Below are positions 52,292 through 60,701 of a stretch of DNA of 64,000 nt, piece after piece. Under the pieces are notes generated by a model. It was not told the origin of the DNA. It saw only the letters and a program-made list of their open reading frames with translations, and did not search any database. The stretch is from positions 22,497-86,496 of the forward strand of contig NZ_AWZV01000030.1 of assembly GCF_000472545.1 (NCBI RefSeq), given 5' to 3'. Both the position numbers and the translations under genes were made by a program. Source of the stretch: Burkholderia sp. WSM2232. GTDB taxonomy: Bacteria; Pseudomonadota; Gammaproteobacteria; Burkholderiales; Burkholderiaceae. Numbering within the stretch: position 1 is the first letter of the stretch; each line of letters begins with the position of its first letter.

Positions 52292-53389
52292 TCAAGCCTT
52301 GTCCTGCACCACGCCGCGGCGGATCTGATCCAGCTCGATCGATTCGAACAGCGCCTTGAAGTTGCCTTCGCCGAAGCCCTGGTTGCCTTTGCGCTGGATG
52401 ATCTCGAAGAAGATCGGGCCGATCTGGTTCTCGGTGAAAATCTGCAGCAGCAGGTCGTCGGGGGCGCCGTCGATCAGGATCTTGCGTTTGCGCAGTTCCT
52501 CGAGCGGCTCGCCGTGGTTCGGCACGCGGCGGTCGACGAGTTCATAGTAAGTGTCGATGGTATCGAGCAGCGAAATCTTCGACGCGCGCAGGCCGTCCAC
52601 GGTCCGGTAGATGTCGTTGCTGCCAAGCGCGATGTGCTGGATCCCTTCGCCGTGATACGCGTCCAGATATTCCTGGATCTGGCCGGCGGTTTCCGAGCCT
52701 TCCTCGTTGATCGGAATGCGGATCTTGCCGCACGGCGACGTCATCGCTTTCGACTTCACGCCCGTCACCTTGCCCTCGATGTCGAAGTAACGCACTTCGC
52801 GGAAGTTGAAGAGCCGCTCGTAGAACTCGGCCCATTCCTGCATGCGGCCACGGTGGACGTTGTGCGTCAGGTGGTCGATGTAGGTGAGGCCGTGGCCGAC
52901 CGGGTTGGGATTCGCGCCGGGAATCGGCTCGAAGTCCACGTCGTAGATGTCGATGTTGCCGACGCTGCCCGGTGCAGCGCCGTTCTTGCCGCGCCAGCGG
53001 TCTACGAAATAGATGAGCGAGTCGCCAATGCCCTTGATGGCCGGAATGTTCAGCTCCATCGGGCCCGTCTTGTTGTCGAACCCCCACGCGCCTTTTTCGA
53101 GTGCCTGCTTGTAGGCCTTCGCGGCGTCCTGAACCCGGAACGCAATCGCGCAGATCGACGGGCCGTGCAGGCGCGCAAAGCGTTGCGCGAACGAATCCGG
53201 CTCCGCATTGACAATAAAGTTGATTTCGCCCTGGCGGTAAAGCGTCACATCCTTATGACGGTGACGCGCAACAGCCGTGAAACCCATCTGCTCGAAGAGC
53301 TTGCCGAGCGCCTTGGGATCGGGCGCGGTGTATTCGATGAATTCGAAGCCGTCGGTGCCGACGGGATTCTCCCAGGTTGGAACCTGCAT
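52292..53389 (-). CDS. hpd: 4-hydroxyphenylpyruvate dioxygenase
   Basis: A 365-residue Fe(II) dioxygenase that converts 4-hydroxyphenylpyruvate to homogentisate in tyrosine breakdown. Iron ligands are visible: His in LTYIDHLTHNVHRG, His in GEGIQHIALGSNDIY, and Glu in GPIFFEIIQRKGNQGFGEGNFKALFESIE. The N-terminal vicinal-oxygen-chelate domain begins DGFEFIEYTAPDPKALGKLFE. GGAGACAGACA precedes the ATG at 53389. It is divergent from a Lrp/AsnC-type regulator. Homogentisate pathway genes are not in the window. Confidence 0.95.
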   Translation of the reverse strand: MQVPTWENPVGTDGFEFIEYTAPDPKALGKLFEQMGFTAVARHRHKDVTLYRQGEINFIVNAEPDSFAQRFARLHGPSICAIAFRVQDAAKAYKQALEKGAWGFDNKTGPMELNIPAIKGIGDSLIYFVDRWRGKNGAAPGSVGNIDIYDVDFEPIPGANPNPVGHGLTYIDHLTHNVHRGRMQEWAEFYERLFNFREVRYFDIEGKVTGVKSKAMTSPCGKIRIPINEEGSETAGQIQEYLDAYHGEGIQHIALGSNDIYRTVDGLRASKISLLDTIDTYYELVDRRVPNHGEPLEELRKRKILIDGAPDDLLLQIFTENQIGPIFFEIIQRKGNQGFGEGNFKALFESIELDQIRRGVVQDKA

Positions 53390-53562
53390 TGTCTGTCTCC
53401 ATGTCGAGAGCGCGGGGCGCCCGGAATCGCGCGGAATGGGAAAGAGCGCGACCGAATGACGCAAGTGTAAAGGCCAAGTCGCGCCGGAAACTTGCGAACT
53501 TAATCGTGCGGGGGTAGGGTTGCGCTATTTTCTAGCTCAATTTCACGACTTTACGGCAGAAG

Positions 53563-54060
53563 ATGGCCAATATAGAGATAGACGCGATCGACCGGCGTAT
53601 TCTGACCATCCTGCAGGAGAACGGCCGCTTGTCGAACCAGGAGATCGCCGAGCGGATCAACCTGTCGCCGAGCCCGTGTTTGAGGCGCATCCGGCGGCTC
53701 GAAGAGACGGGCGTGATTCGCGGCTACGTCGCGTTGCTCCACGCTCAGCGCCTGGGGCTCGATCTGCTTGCGTACGTCAACGTGCGGCTCGAAAAGCGCG
53801 GTGGTCCGGCGCTTAGTCCGCGTGGCGAGGCGACCCATGCGGATCTATTCCGCGCGGCCGTCCAGACCTGGCCCGAAGTGGTGGCCTGTCACGCGATGAC
53901 CGGCGACATGGACTATTTGCTCCGGGTTCAGGTGGAAGACATGGCGCACTTTTCCCGGTTCGTGCAGGATCAACTGCTGCATCATCCGTCGGTGATCGAC
54001 GTCAAAACGAGCTTCTCGCTCGACACCATTAAAGAGACGACGGCGCTGCCCATCTTGTAG
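53563..54060 (+). CDS. Lrp/AsnC-family transcriptional regulator
   Basis: A 165-residue regulator. The winged helix is at residues 5-60 (IDAIDRRILTILQENGRLSNQEIAERINLSPSPCLRRIRRLEETGVIRGY), with the ligand-binding RAM domain behind (VVACHAMTGDMDYLLRVQVEDMAHFSRFV). It is divergent from hpd with a 173-bp gap and is a likely regulator of tyrosine breakdown in response to an amino acid. The effector is not known. Confidence 0.9.
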   Translation: MANIEIDAIDRRILTILQENGRLSNQEIAERINLSPSPCLRRIRRLEETGVIRGYVALLHAQRLGLDLLAYVNVRLEKRGGPALSPRGEATHADLFRAAVQTWPEVVACHAMTGDMDYLLRVQVEDMAHFSRFVQDQLLHHPSVIDVKTSFSLDTIKETTALPIL

Positions 54061-54100
54061 ATATACGGACGCGACACGCGGTCTACGCGCGTGGCAAACA

Positions 54101-54128
54101 AAAAGGGCAGCGCTAAGGCTGCCCTTTT
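54101..54128. terminator. Bidirectional terminator
   Basis: AAAAGGGCAGC (54101-54111), loop GCTAAG, GCTGCCCTTTT (54118-54128). It separates the Lrp/AsnC gene from the converging GNAT gene and works in both directions by symmetry. Confidence 0.85.
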
Positions 54129-54153
54129 CAATTGTTTGAGGATACCCGCGGAT

Positions 54154-54822
54154 TTACGCGGCGGCGGTCGCCGGCATGAAGGTCTCGATCAAGCGGGACG
54201 CACGGCGTGCCTGGCGCTTGAGGGCATAGTCGAACACCGCGGCCTGCTCCTGCAGCATTTCAGTGATGATGCTGGTCTGGTCAGCCGGCGGCAGCGTCAG
54301 ATAAGCGTCTGCTTCGCCATAGGCATACTCGATCTTCATGCCCGCTTTCTTCGCGATGTGCATCATGGTCGAATTGCGCGACAGGCAATGCATGTAGAGG
54401 GTCGTGACATGCGTGTTGCGGCTGCGAATGGCCGCGCGCTCGAACAGCCGGGACCCGATACCTTTACCGCGCACGCTCTCGAGCACGGAAACGCCGAACT
54501 CCGCCGTGCGCTTGTCGCCTTCCGCCGGCAGGTAAGCAAGGTGGCCCACGCCGGTCAGTTGCAGTTGATCGTCGAACACACCGAACACGGTGTCGCGGGT
54601 GAAGTCGATGGCGCGCACATAGTTTTCAATGACGTGGTCGGGCACGACCTGGCCGAAGCGCAGCAGACGGTCGTCCTCGTCGAGTGCGAGGAAGTGCGCC
54701 AACAGTCGCTCGCGGTCAACAGCGGTGAGTTCCCGGACCAGAGCAGGCGTACGACCGGCGGGCAGCGACACGCGATCGTGCGCGACGATCGGCTCGGCGG
54801 CGCGGGGTGTAATCATGTTCAT
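54154..54822 (-). CDS. GNAT-family N-acetyltransferase
   Basis: A 222-residue protein of the GNAT fold. The acetyl-CoA-binding motif is GVSVLESVRGKGIGSRLFERAAIRSR near residues 110-135; LTGVGHLAYLPAEG and MHCLSRNSTMMHIAKKAGM are further motif regions. AAGGAG precedes the ATG at 54822; an ATG two codons in (54816) is possible. The acceptor substrate is unknown. It lies alone, converging on the Lrp/AsnC gene. Confidence 0.88.
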   Translation of the reverse strand: MNMITPRAAEPIVAHDRVSLPAGRTPALVRELTAVDRERLLAHFLALDEDDRLLRFGQVVPDHVIENYVRAIDFTRDTVFGVFDDQLQLTGVGHLAYLPAEGDKRTAEFGVSVLESVRGKGIGSRLFERAAIRSRNTHVTTLYMHCLSRNSTMMHIAKKAGMKIEYAYGEADAYLTLPPADQTSIITEMLQEQAAVFDYALKRQARRASRLIETFMPATAAA

Positions 54823-55065
54823 GGTCAGGTTCTCCTTGTCATCATGCGGCGTTGGTGCACCGCAAAAACGATTCTAGCGGAAACGCGGACGCTGCACTAG
54901 GGAAAACCCGTATCAAAATTTGAAGCTCGCGCCTAAATCTCTCGCGGGCGAAAGACAAGTGATTGATTCTTAAAAATAAATATAAAAGAACGAGCGTGCA
55001 GTGCTGCGTGTCTTCAATATTCGACTTGTGGACTTAGCTGCCCTGCATATTGCTGTGCCGCGCAA

Positions 55066-55674
55066 TCACACCGCTGCAGAACCCAGCCCATGGTCGACCA
55101 TGCTCACCACCTGCTCGGCAAATTCCCGATAACCCATGCGTCCGCCGGGCTTGAGCCAGGTGAACGTCCAGTTGATCATGCCGAACACCATCATCGTGAG
55201 CGCCGTCTGATTTTCCCGCGTGGCGCGCTCGGGGTAGGCCCGGGCGAGTTGCCGCGCAAACGCGGCTACGACGTCGCGCTGGCGGTTCAGAATCACCTCG
55301 CGCTGTGCGTCGACGAGATACTTCACGTCGTTAAGAAGCGCGACGTGCCGGCTGTGCGACGTTTCATATTCCGAGAGGAACGCGCGGATCAGTTCCGCGA
55401 ACGTCTCGCGCTCCGTCAGGCCGCGTCGCTGACTTGCGCCCTCCACCTCGGCGATGATCAGCATCAGCCGCTTGGTGTAGCGGTCCAGCAAGTCGAACAG
55501 GATCGCTTCCTTGCTTTCGTAATAGTGATAAAGGCGCGCCTTCGAGGTGCCGCTGGCGGCCGCCAGATCGGACATGGACGTGCTGGGATAGCTCGTCTGC
55601 GCAAACTTGGCAGCGGCTAGCTCCAGAATCTGTTCGCGCTGCGTTTCGTGGTCGGGGGCTCGGGTGCGGGCCAT
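55066..55674 (-). CDS. paaR: TetR-family repressor PaaR of phenylacetate catabolism
   Basis: A 202-residue TetR-type regulator. The HTH region is residues about 10-55 (QREQILELAAAKFAQTSYPSTSMSDLAAASGTSKARLYHYYESKEAILFDLLDRY). It is the last gene of the paa run, 21 bp after the DUF1835 gene. In Burkholderia cenocepacia a TetR-type PaaR represses paa genes and responds to phenylacetyl-CoA, so the same role is inferred. A perfect palindrome at 60534-60549 in the paaA promoter is the likely operator. Confidence 0.9.
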   Translation of the reverse strand: MARTRAPDHETQREQILELAAAKFAQTSYPSTSMSDLAAASGTSKARLYHYYESKEAILFDLLDRYTKRLMLIIAEVEGASQRRGLTERETFAELIRAFLSEYETSHSRHVALLNDVKYLVDAQREVILNRQRDVVAAFARQLARAYPERATRENQTALTMMVFGMINWTFTWLKPGGRMGYREFAEQVVSMVDHGLGSAAV

Positions 55675-55695
55675 GATGGTCTGCTAGTTGTCTGC

Positions 55696-56511
55696 TTATT
55701 CGTGTGAACAGAGTGAGAGTGCCGCGCACAGCTCGAGCGTGCGCCAGGCGCTCGCGTCGCCGCGTAGCTTGATCCGGCGCACGGCGGCCATTTCGCGCAA
55801 CCGCCACAGCACAATGCTGTCGCTGACGAGAAACCCGAGTTCGGCGGTCATGACTTGCGCGGCCACGCGCGCGGCCGGCTGCCAGTCGCCGCTGACGTGC
55901 TCCAGTATTAGCGCGTCGAGATCGGCAAAACTGCCGCTCGTGAAAGTGTTGTCGCGCCAGCGCCGCGTTTCGCCGTTCGCATGCTTGGCTTCTTGCCATT
56001 CGAGCGCGAGCCGGCTGATACGCAATACGGAAATAGGCGCCGCATCGGGCAAGCGCGCCTGCAACACGGTCGGCGCGAACATGCCGACGCAGGTCGCCCG
56101 GTCTTTCCGGTCGTACGCCCACGCGCCGCTGTCCGTGAGATCGCGAATCGACAGGCGAACTTCGTTCAGGCGCTGCGGATGGTTGCGCAGGTAATAGCAG
56201 ACTCGGCGCAGCATCAACTGATCGGATGCGCTTTCGCCATGCCACACGACCAGGTTCGCTTCGCCGCGCACAATGGCCTCCAGCGCCGCCGCCTGCTCGC
56301 GGAATTCACGGACAAAGTCGCGTTTGGTGTCCGCGCTCACGCGGTCCCAGAATGCTGCGCGCGCTTCGGGGCTGTCGTCGATGCCGCGCAATGGGCCGAC
56401 CGCCAGATCGTCGCGCAGTGAGTACACGCGATCGTCGCGGCCCGCTTCGCGCAACGCCGTGCGCAATGATTCCGCGGCGACGTCGCCGTTGGTCAGGTGG
56501 ATCGTGCTCAT
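55696..56511 (-). CDS. DUF1835 domain protein in the paa cluster
   Basis: A 271-residue cytoplasmic protein. The N-terminal DUF1835 region begins STIHLTNGDVAAESLRTALREAG, followed by DRVYSLRDDLAVGPLRGIDD and VVWHGESASDQLMLRRVCYYL. The C-terminal half is mostly helical with VSGDWQPAARVAAQVMTAELGFLVSDSIVLWRLREM, probably a DUF3658-type winged region. It lies between paaE and paaR, 21 bp before paaR, and so is likely co-transcribed with the regulator. No catalytic motif is recognised. Its link to phenylacetate metabolism is an inference from position. Confidence 0.82.
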   Translation of the reverse strand: MSTIHLTNGDVAAESLRTALREAGRDDRVYSLRDDLAVGPLRGIDDSPEARAAFWDRVSADTKRDFVREFREQAAALEAIVRGEANLVVWHGESASDQLMLRRVCYYLRNHPQRLNEVRLSIRDLTDSGAWAYDRKDRATCVGMFAPTVLQARLPDAAPISVLRISRLALEWQEAKHANGETRRWRDNTFTSGSFADLDALILEHVSGDWQPAARVAAQVMTAELGFLVSDSIVLWRLREMAAVRRIKLRGDASAWRTLELCAALSLCSHE

Positions 56512-56546
56512 CGGCCTTGGCTGGTTTTTAGAGGGCGATTGACAAA

Positions 56547-56592
56547 GGGCCGCTCGCCGACGGAACCGGCATGGTCCCACGGCGAGCGGCCC
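56547..56592 (-). terminator. Long hairpin between paaE and the DUF1835 gene
   Basis: GGGCCGCTCGCCG (56547-56559) pairs perfectly with CGGCGAGCGGCCC (56580-56592), a 13-bp stem with a 20-base loop. Read on the minus strand it is followed only by TTTG. It may end or attenuate the paa transcript, leaving the DUF1835-paaR pair at lower expression. Confidence 0.6.
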
Positions 56593-56653
56593 CTAGTGTA
56601 AGCGGATCGCGGTACGGCTCAAAGCAAAGGGGCGCAGCGCGCGCCGGACACGC

Positions 56654-57742
56654 TCAACGTTCGTCGTAGCTCACCACGACGCGATCGCTGACGGGATGGC
56701 ATTGGCACGTGAGCACGAACCCGTCGCGGATCTCGTGCTCCTCGAGCGTGTAGTTCTTTTCCATCTTCACTTCGCCTTCCACCACTTTGGCGCGGCAGGT
56801 ACAGCAAACGCCGCCTTTGCAAGCGTACGGCAGCGCGAGTCCGGCGCGCAAGCCGACGTCGAGCACGCTCACACCCTCGTACGGAAGGCGCAGCTTGCGG
56901 CGCTTGCCGTCGAGCACGATTTCGAGGTCGGCTGCGGGCGTGTCTTCAGTGATTTCGATGGGCGGCACGCCGGCTTGCGGCAGCGGCGAGCCGAAGCGCT
57001 CCACGTGCACTTTTTCGGGCGGCACGCCGGCCGCTTTGAGCGCGGCTTCGGCGGCGTCCATCATCGGCGCCGGGCCGCAGATAAAGGCTTCGTCGATGGA
57101 ATCGGCGGCCACGAGACTTTCGAGAAACGCCGCGCATTTCGTCTGGTCGAGCACGCCGTTGAACAGTTCGACGTCCTGCAAGTCGTCCGACAGCACGTGA
57201 TACAGCACGAAGCGGTTCATGAAGCGGTTCTTTAGATCTTCGAGTTCTTCCGCGAACATGATCTGGTCGACGCTGCGATTGCCGTAAATCAGCGTGAACG
57301 TGCTGCGCGGTTCAACCTCGAGCGTCGTCTTGATGATGGCGAGCACGGGCGTGATGCCCGAGCCGCCCGCAAATGCGACGTATTGCTGGCCGTGGTCCGC
57401 GTTCAGGTGCGTGAAGAAGCGACCGTCAGGCGTCATGACCTCGATGGTGTGGCCAGCCTGGAGCGTGTCGAACGCAAAATTCGAGAAGCGGCCGCCGCGC
57501 ACTCGCTTGATGCCGATGCGCAGTTCGCCGTCGCGGTCGTAGTCGGTGACGCCCACGCAGATCGAATAGGAGCGGCGCGTTTCTTCTCCGTCGATGTGCG
57601 TTTTCAGCGTGACGAACTGGCCTTGGGTAAAGCGATAAAGCTCGCGCAGGTCGGCGGGGACTTCGAAGGCGACCGAGACCGCATCAGCGGTTTCTGGCCG
57701 CACTTCGCGAATACGCAGCGGATGAAATTGCGGGGTAGCCAT
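56654..57742 (-). CDS. paaE: Phenylacetyl-CoA 1,2-epoxidase reductase subunit PaaE
   Basis: A 362-residue reductase that passes electrons from NADPH to the PaaAC oxygenase. The FNR-like N-domain has RRSYSICVGVTDYDR for FAD binding and GGSGITPVLAIIKT for nucleotide binding. The C-terminal plant-type ferredoxin has four Cys in the pattern YACKGGVCCTCRAKV with a later Cys in VLTCQCHP for a 2Fe-2S cluster. The paaD stop is 1 bp from its start, so the genes are tightly coupled. Confidence 0.95.
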   Translation of the reverse strand: MATPQFHPLRIREVRPETADAVSVAFEVPADLRELYRFTQGQFVTLKTHIDGEETRRSYSICVGVTDYDRDGELRIGIKRVRGGRFSNFAFDTLQAGHTIEVMTPDGRFFTHLNADHGQQYVAFAGGSGITPVLAIIKTTLEVEPRSTFTLIYGNRSVDQIMFAEELEDLKNRFMNRFVLYHVLSDDLQDVELFNGVLDQTKCAAFLESLVAADSIDEAFICGPAPMMDAAEAALKAAGVPPEKVHVERFGSPLPQAGVPPIEITEDTPAADLEIVLDGKRRKLRLPYEGVSVLDVGLRAGLALPYACKGGVCCTCRAKVVEGEVKMEKNYTLEEHEIRDGFVLTCQCHPVSDRVVVSYDER

Positions 57743-57743
57743 G

Positions 57744-58304
57744 TCAGTATGGTTTGAAATAGTCGAAGGGTTCGCGGCAGTCGAGGCAGCGGTACAAGGC
57801 TTTGCACGCGGTCGAGCCGAACTGCGCGAGACGCTCGGTATGCGCCGAGCCGCAACGTGGGCAGGAGGGCGCCGGTAGCACACGCGGCATGAAGCGCAGC
57901 ACTTTTTCCTGCGGCCCGGATGCGCGTGCGCTCGCCGATCCGCAATTGCCCGTGGGCGGCGCAATGCCGTAGGCGCGAAGCTTGTCGTGTGCCTCTGCGG
58001 TCATCCAGTCGGTGGTCCATGCGGGCGCGAGCACCGTGGCGACGCGATAGGGCGCGAGCCCGGCAACGTCGAGCGCGTGACCGACGTCTTCCGCGATCTG
58101 CGACATGGCCGGGCAACCCGAGTAGGTCGGCGTGATCACCACCTCGAGTGTGCCGTCCTCGGCCCGACGCACATCGCGCAGAATCCCGAGCTCGCGGATG
58201 GACACCACTGGAATTTCTGGATCAGGCACGGTTTCGAGCACCGCCCACGCGCGTTCGAGCGTGCTGTCGGTGTCGGCGGCGAGGGGCGTAGTCGAAATGG
58301 TCAT
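57744..58304 (-). CDS. paaD: Phenylacetate degradation protein PaaD (cluster maturation)
   Basis: A 186-residue protein. The N-terminal MIP18-type domain is VLETVPDPEIPVVSIRELGIL followed by VVITPTYSGCPAM. The C-terminal zinc-ribbon-like Cys set (CPRCGSAHTERLAQFG and YRCLDC) is typical of PaaD. It is not part of the purified epoxidase but is needed in vivo, probably for Fe-S or di-iron cluster assembly. The order paaC, paaD, paaE is standard. Confidence 0.93.
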   Translation of the reverse strand: MTISTTPLAADTDSTLERAWAVLETVPDPEIPVVSIRELGILRDVRRAEDGTLEVVITPTYSGCPAMSQIAEDVGHALDVAGLAPYRVATVLAPAWTTDWMTAEAHDKLRAYGIAPPTGNCGSASARASGPQEKVLRFMPRVLPAPSCPRCGSAHTERLAQFGSTACKALYRCLDCREPFDYFKPY

Positions 58305-58355
58305 GGTCGGTTTGGCGCAGTTACGGGGCGCAGTTGCCGGGCGTAGTTACCGGGG

Positions 58356-59159
58356 TCACCAGGTCGCGCCTGGATGCTGCCGTGCGAGGCTTTGCATCTC
58401 GGCCAGCACGAAGCCCATATGCTCGGAATGCTCGCCGTGCTTGCCGGTCGGCACATGCTTGAGCGGCTCGGGGAGCGCGAGCGTGGCTTCTTCGAGCGTG
58501 GCGCGCACGTCGTCGAGCCAGGCGGCTTCGAGATCGGCGGTGAGCGGGCCGATGCCCGAGGCCGCGATTGTTTCCTCGACGGCGTCCGTGCTGAAAAACT
58601 CGCGCGTGTACGGCATCAGATAGTCCAGCGCGGCCTGCGCGCGGCGGTGCGATTCCTCCGTGCCGTCGCCCAGGCGCACGAGCCATTCGCTTGCGTGATG
58701 CACGTGGTAGCTCGTCTCCTTGATCGACTTCGCGGCGATTGCGGCAAGTTGCGCGTCCGTGGATTGCGTGAGCGCCGTCCACAAATGCGCCATCAGCGTC
58801 GAGTAAAGGAAATTGCGCGCGATGGTGACCGCGTAGTCCTTCTCTGCCTGTGCCGTGGCCGACAGCGGGCCGTAATGGGGCAGTTCGACCAGCGTGTAAT
58901 TGGCGAACTCGCGCTCGGCGCGAAAGTACGCGTAGTCGTCTTCGGTACGCGTCTTGCCGGTGAGCTGCTGCTCGAGCGAGGCCGCGTGCGTGTAAAGCAG
59001 ACGCGCCTGGCCGATCAGGTCGAGGCTCATGTTGGACAGCGCGATATCCTCTTCGAGAATCGGGCCGTGGCCGCACCACTCGGCGTTGCGCTGACCGAGG
59101 ATCAGCGCGGTATCCGCGAGACGCAGCACGTATTGCAGTTGTTCGGGCGTGATAGTCAT
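58356..59159 (-). CDS. paaC: Phenylacetyl-CoA 1,2-epoxidase subunit PaaC
   Basis: A 267-residue structural subunit of the multicomponent oxygenase, ferritin-like but without the full active di-iron centre. Family segments are LQYVLRLADTALILGQRNAEWCGHGP, ALSNMSLDLIGQARLLY and the VHHASEWLVRLGDGTEESH stretch. It binds PaaA in the (PaaAC)2 core. It starts 6 bp after paaB and ends 51 bp before paaD. Confidence 0.95.
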   Translation of the reverse strand: MTITPEQLQYVLRLADTALILGQRNAEWCGHGPILEEDIALSNMSLDLIGQARLLYTHAASLEQQLTGKTRTEDDYAYFRAEREFANYTLVELPHYGPLSATAQAEKDYAVTIARNFLYSTLMAHLWTALTQSTDAQLAAIAAKSIKETSYHVHHASEWLVRLGDGTEESHRRAQAALDYLMPYTREFFSTDAVEETIAASGIGPLTADLEAAWLDDVRATLEEATLALPEPLKHVPTGKHGEHSEHMGFVLAEMQSLARQHPGATW

Positions 59160-59165
59160 GGCCGC

Positions 59166-59450
59166 TTACATGTGGTTGACTTCGTCGGGGAGCGTGTAGA
59201 ACGTCGGATGGCGGTAGATCTTGTCGCCGGCCGGTTCGAACAGCTCCGCCTTGTCTTGCGGCGCAGACGCCGTGATCGCCGAAGACGGCACCACCCAGAT
59301 GCTTACGCCTTCCTGGCGGCGCGTATAAACGTCGCGCGCCATGCGCAGCGCCATTTGCGCGTCGGCGGCGTGCAGACTGCCGCAGTGTTTATGGTCGAGT
59401 CCCTGCTTGCTGCGCACGAACACTTCCCAAATCGGCCATTCCTTGTTCAT
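59166..59450 (-). CDS. paaB: Phenylacetyl-CoA 1,2-epoxidase subunit PaaB
   Basis: A 94-residue small subunit that bridges the oxygenase dimers. Recognised by WPIWEVFVRSKQGLDHKHCGSLHA and MALRMARDVYTRRQEGVSIWVV, near-identical in length and pattern to known PaaB proteins. It lies 38 bp after paaA and 6 bp before paaC. Confidence 0.95.
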   Translation of the reverse strand: MNKEWPIWEVFVRSKQGLDHKHCGSLHAADAQMALRMARDVYTRRQEGVSIWVVPSSAITASAPQDKAELFEPAGDKIYRHPTFYTLPDEVNHM

Positions 59451-59488
59451 CCTGATCTCCTGATTCCTTGCAGGGCGCGCCGCGTGTG

Positions 59489-60487
<999 letters not shown>

Positions 60488-60523
60488 GAGGACGCTCTTC
60501 TGCGGAAGTTGTCTGGTTCGCAC

Positions 60524-60551
60524 AGTATAAGCCAACCGACCGGTCGGTTAA
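60524..60551 (-). promoter_or_regulatory. paaA promoter with overlapping perfect palindrome (PaaR operator)
   Basis: On the minus strand TTAACC (60546-60551), 16 bp, TATACT (60524-60529) forms a sigma-70-like promoter 35 bp ahead of paaA. A perfect 16-bp palindrome, AACCGACCGGTCGGTT (60534-60549), covers the -35 and most of the spacer. This is the right size and symmetry for a TetR-type operator and matches in style the inverted repeat reported upstream of paa genes in Burkholderia. Binding of PaaR would block RNA polymerase. Confidence 0.75.
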
Positions 60552-60701
60552 TAAATTTTTTGAGACGGCGCGCGGTGACCGATAGAACGGCTACCTGTGC
60601 ATCGCCGGTTTGCTTTCGCGCCAAGGCCCCGCGCCGACGCTGAACCTATAAAATTGCGAATTGGCCGCGATCCGCGGCCCTCCCTGCATTTCCGGTACTT
60701 C

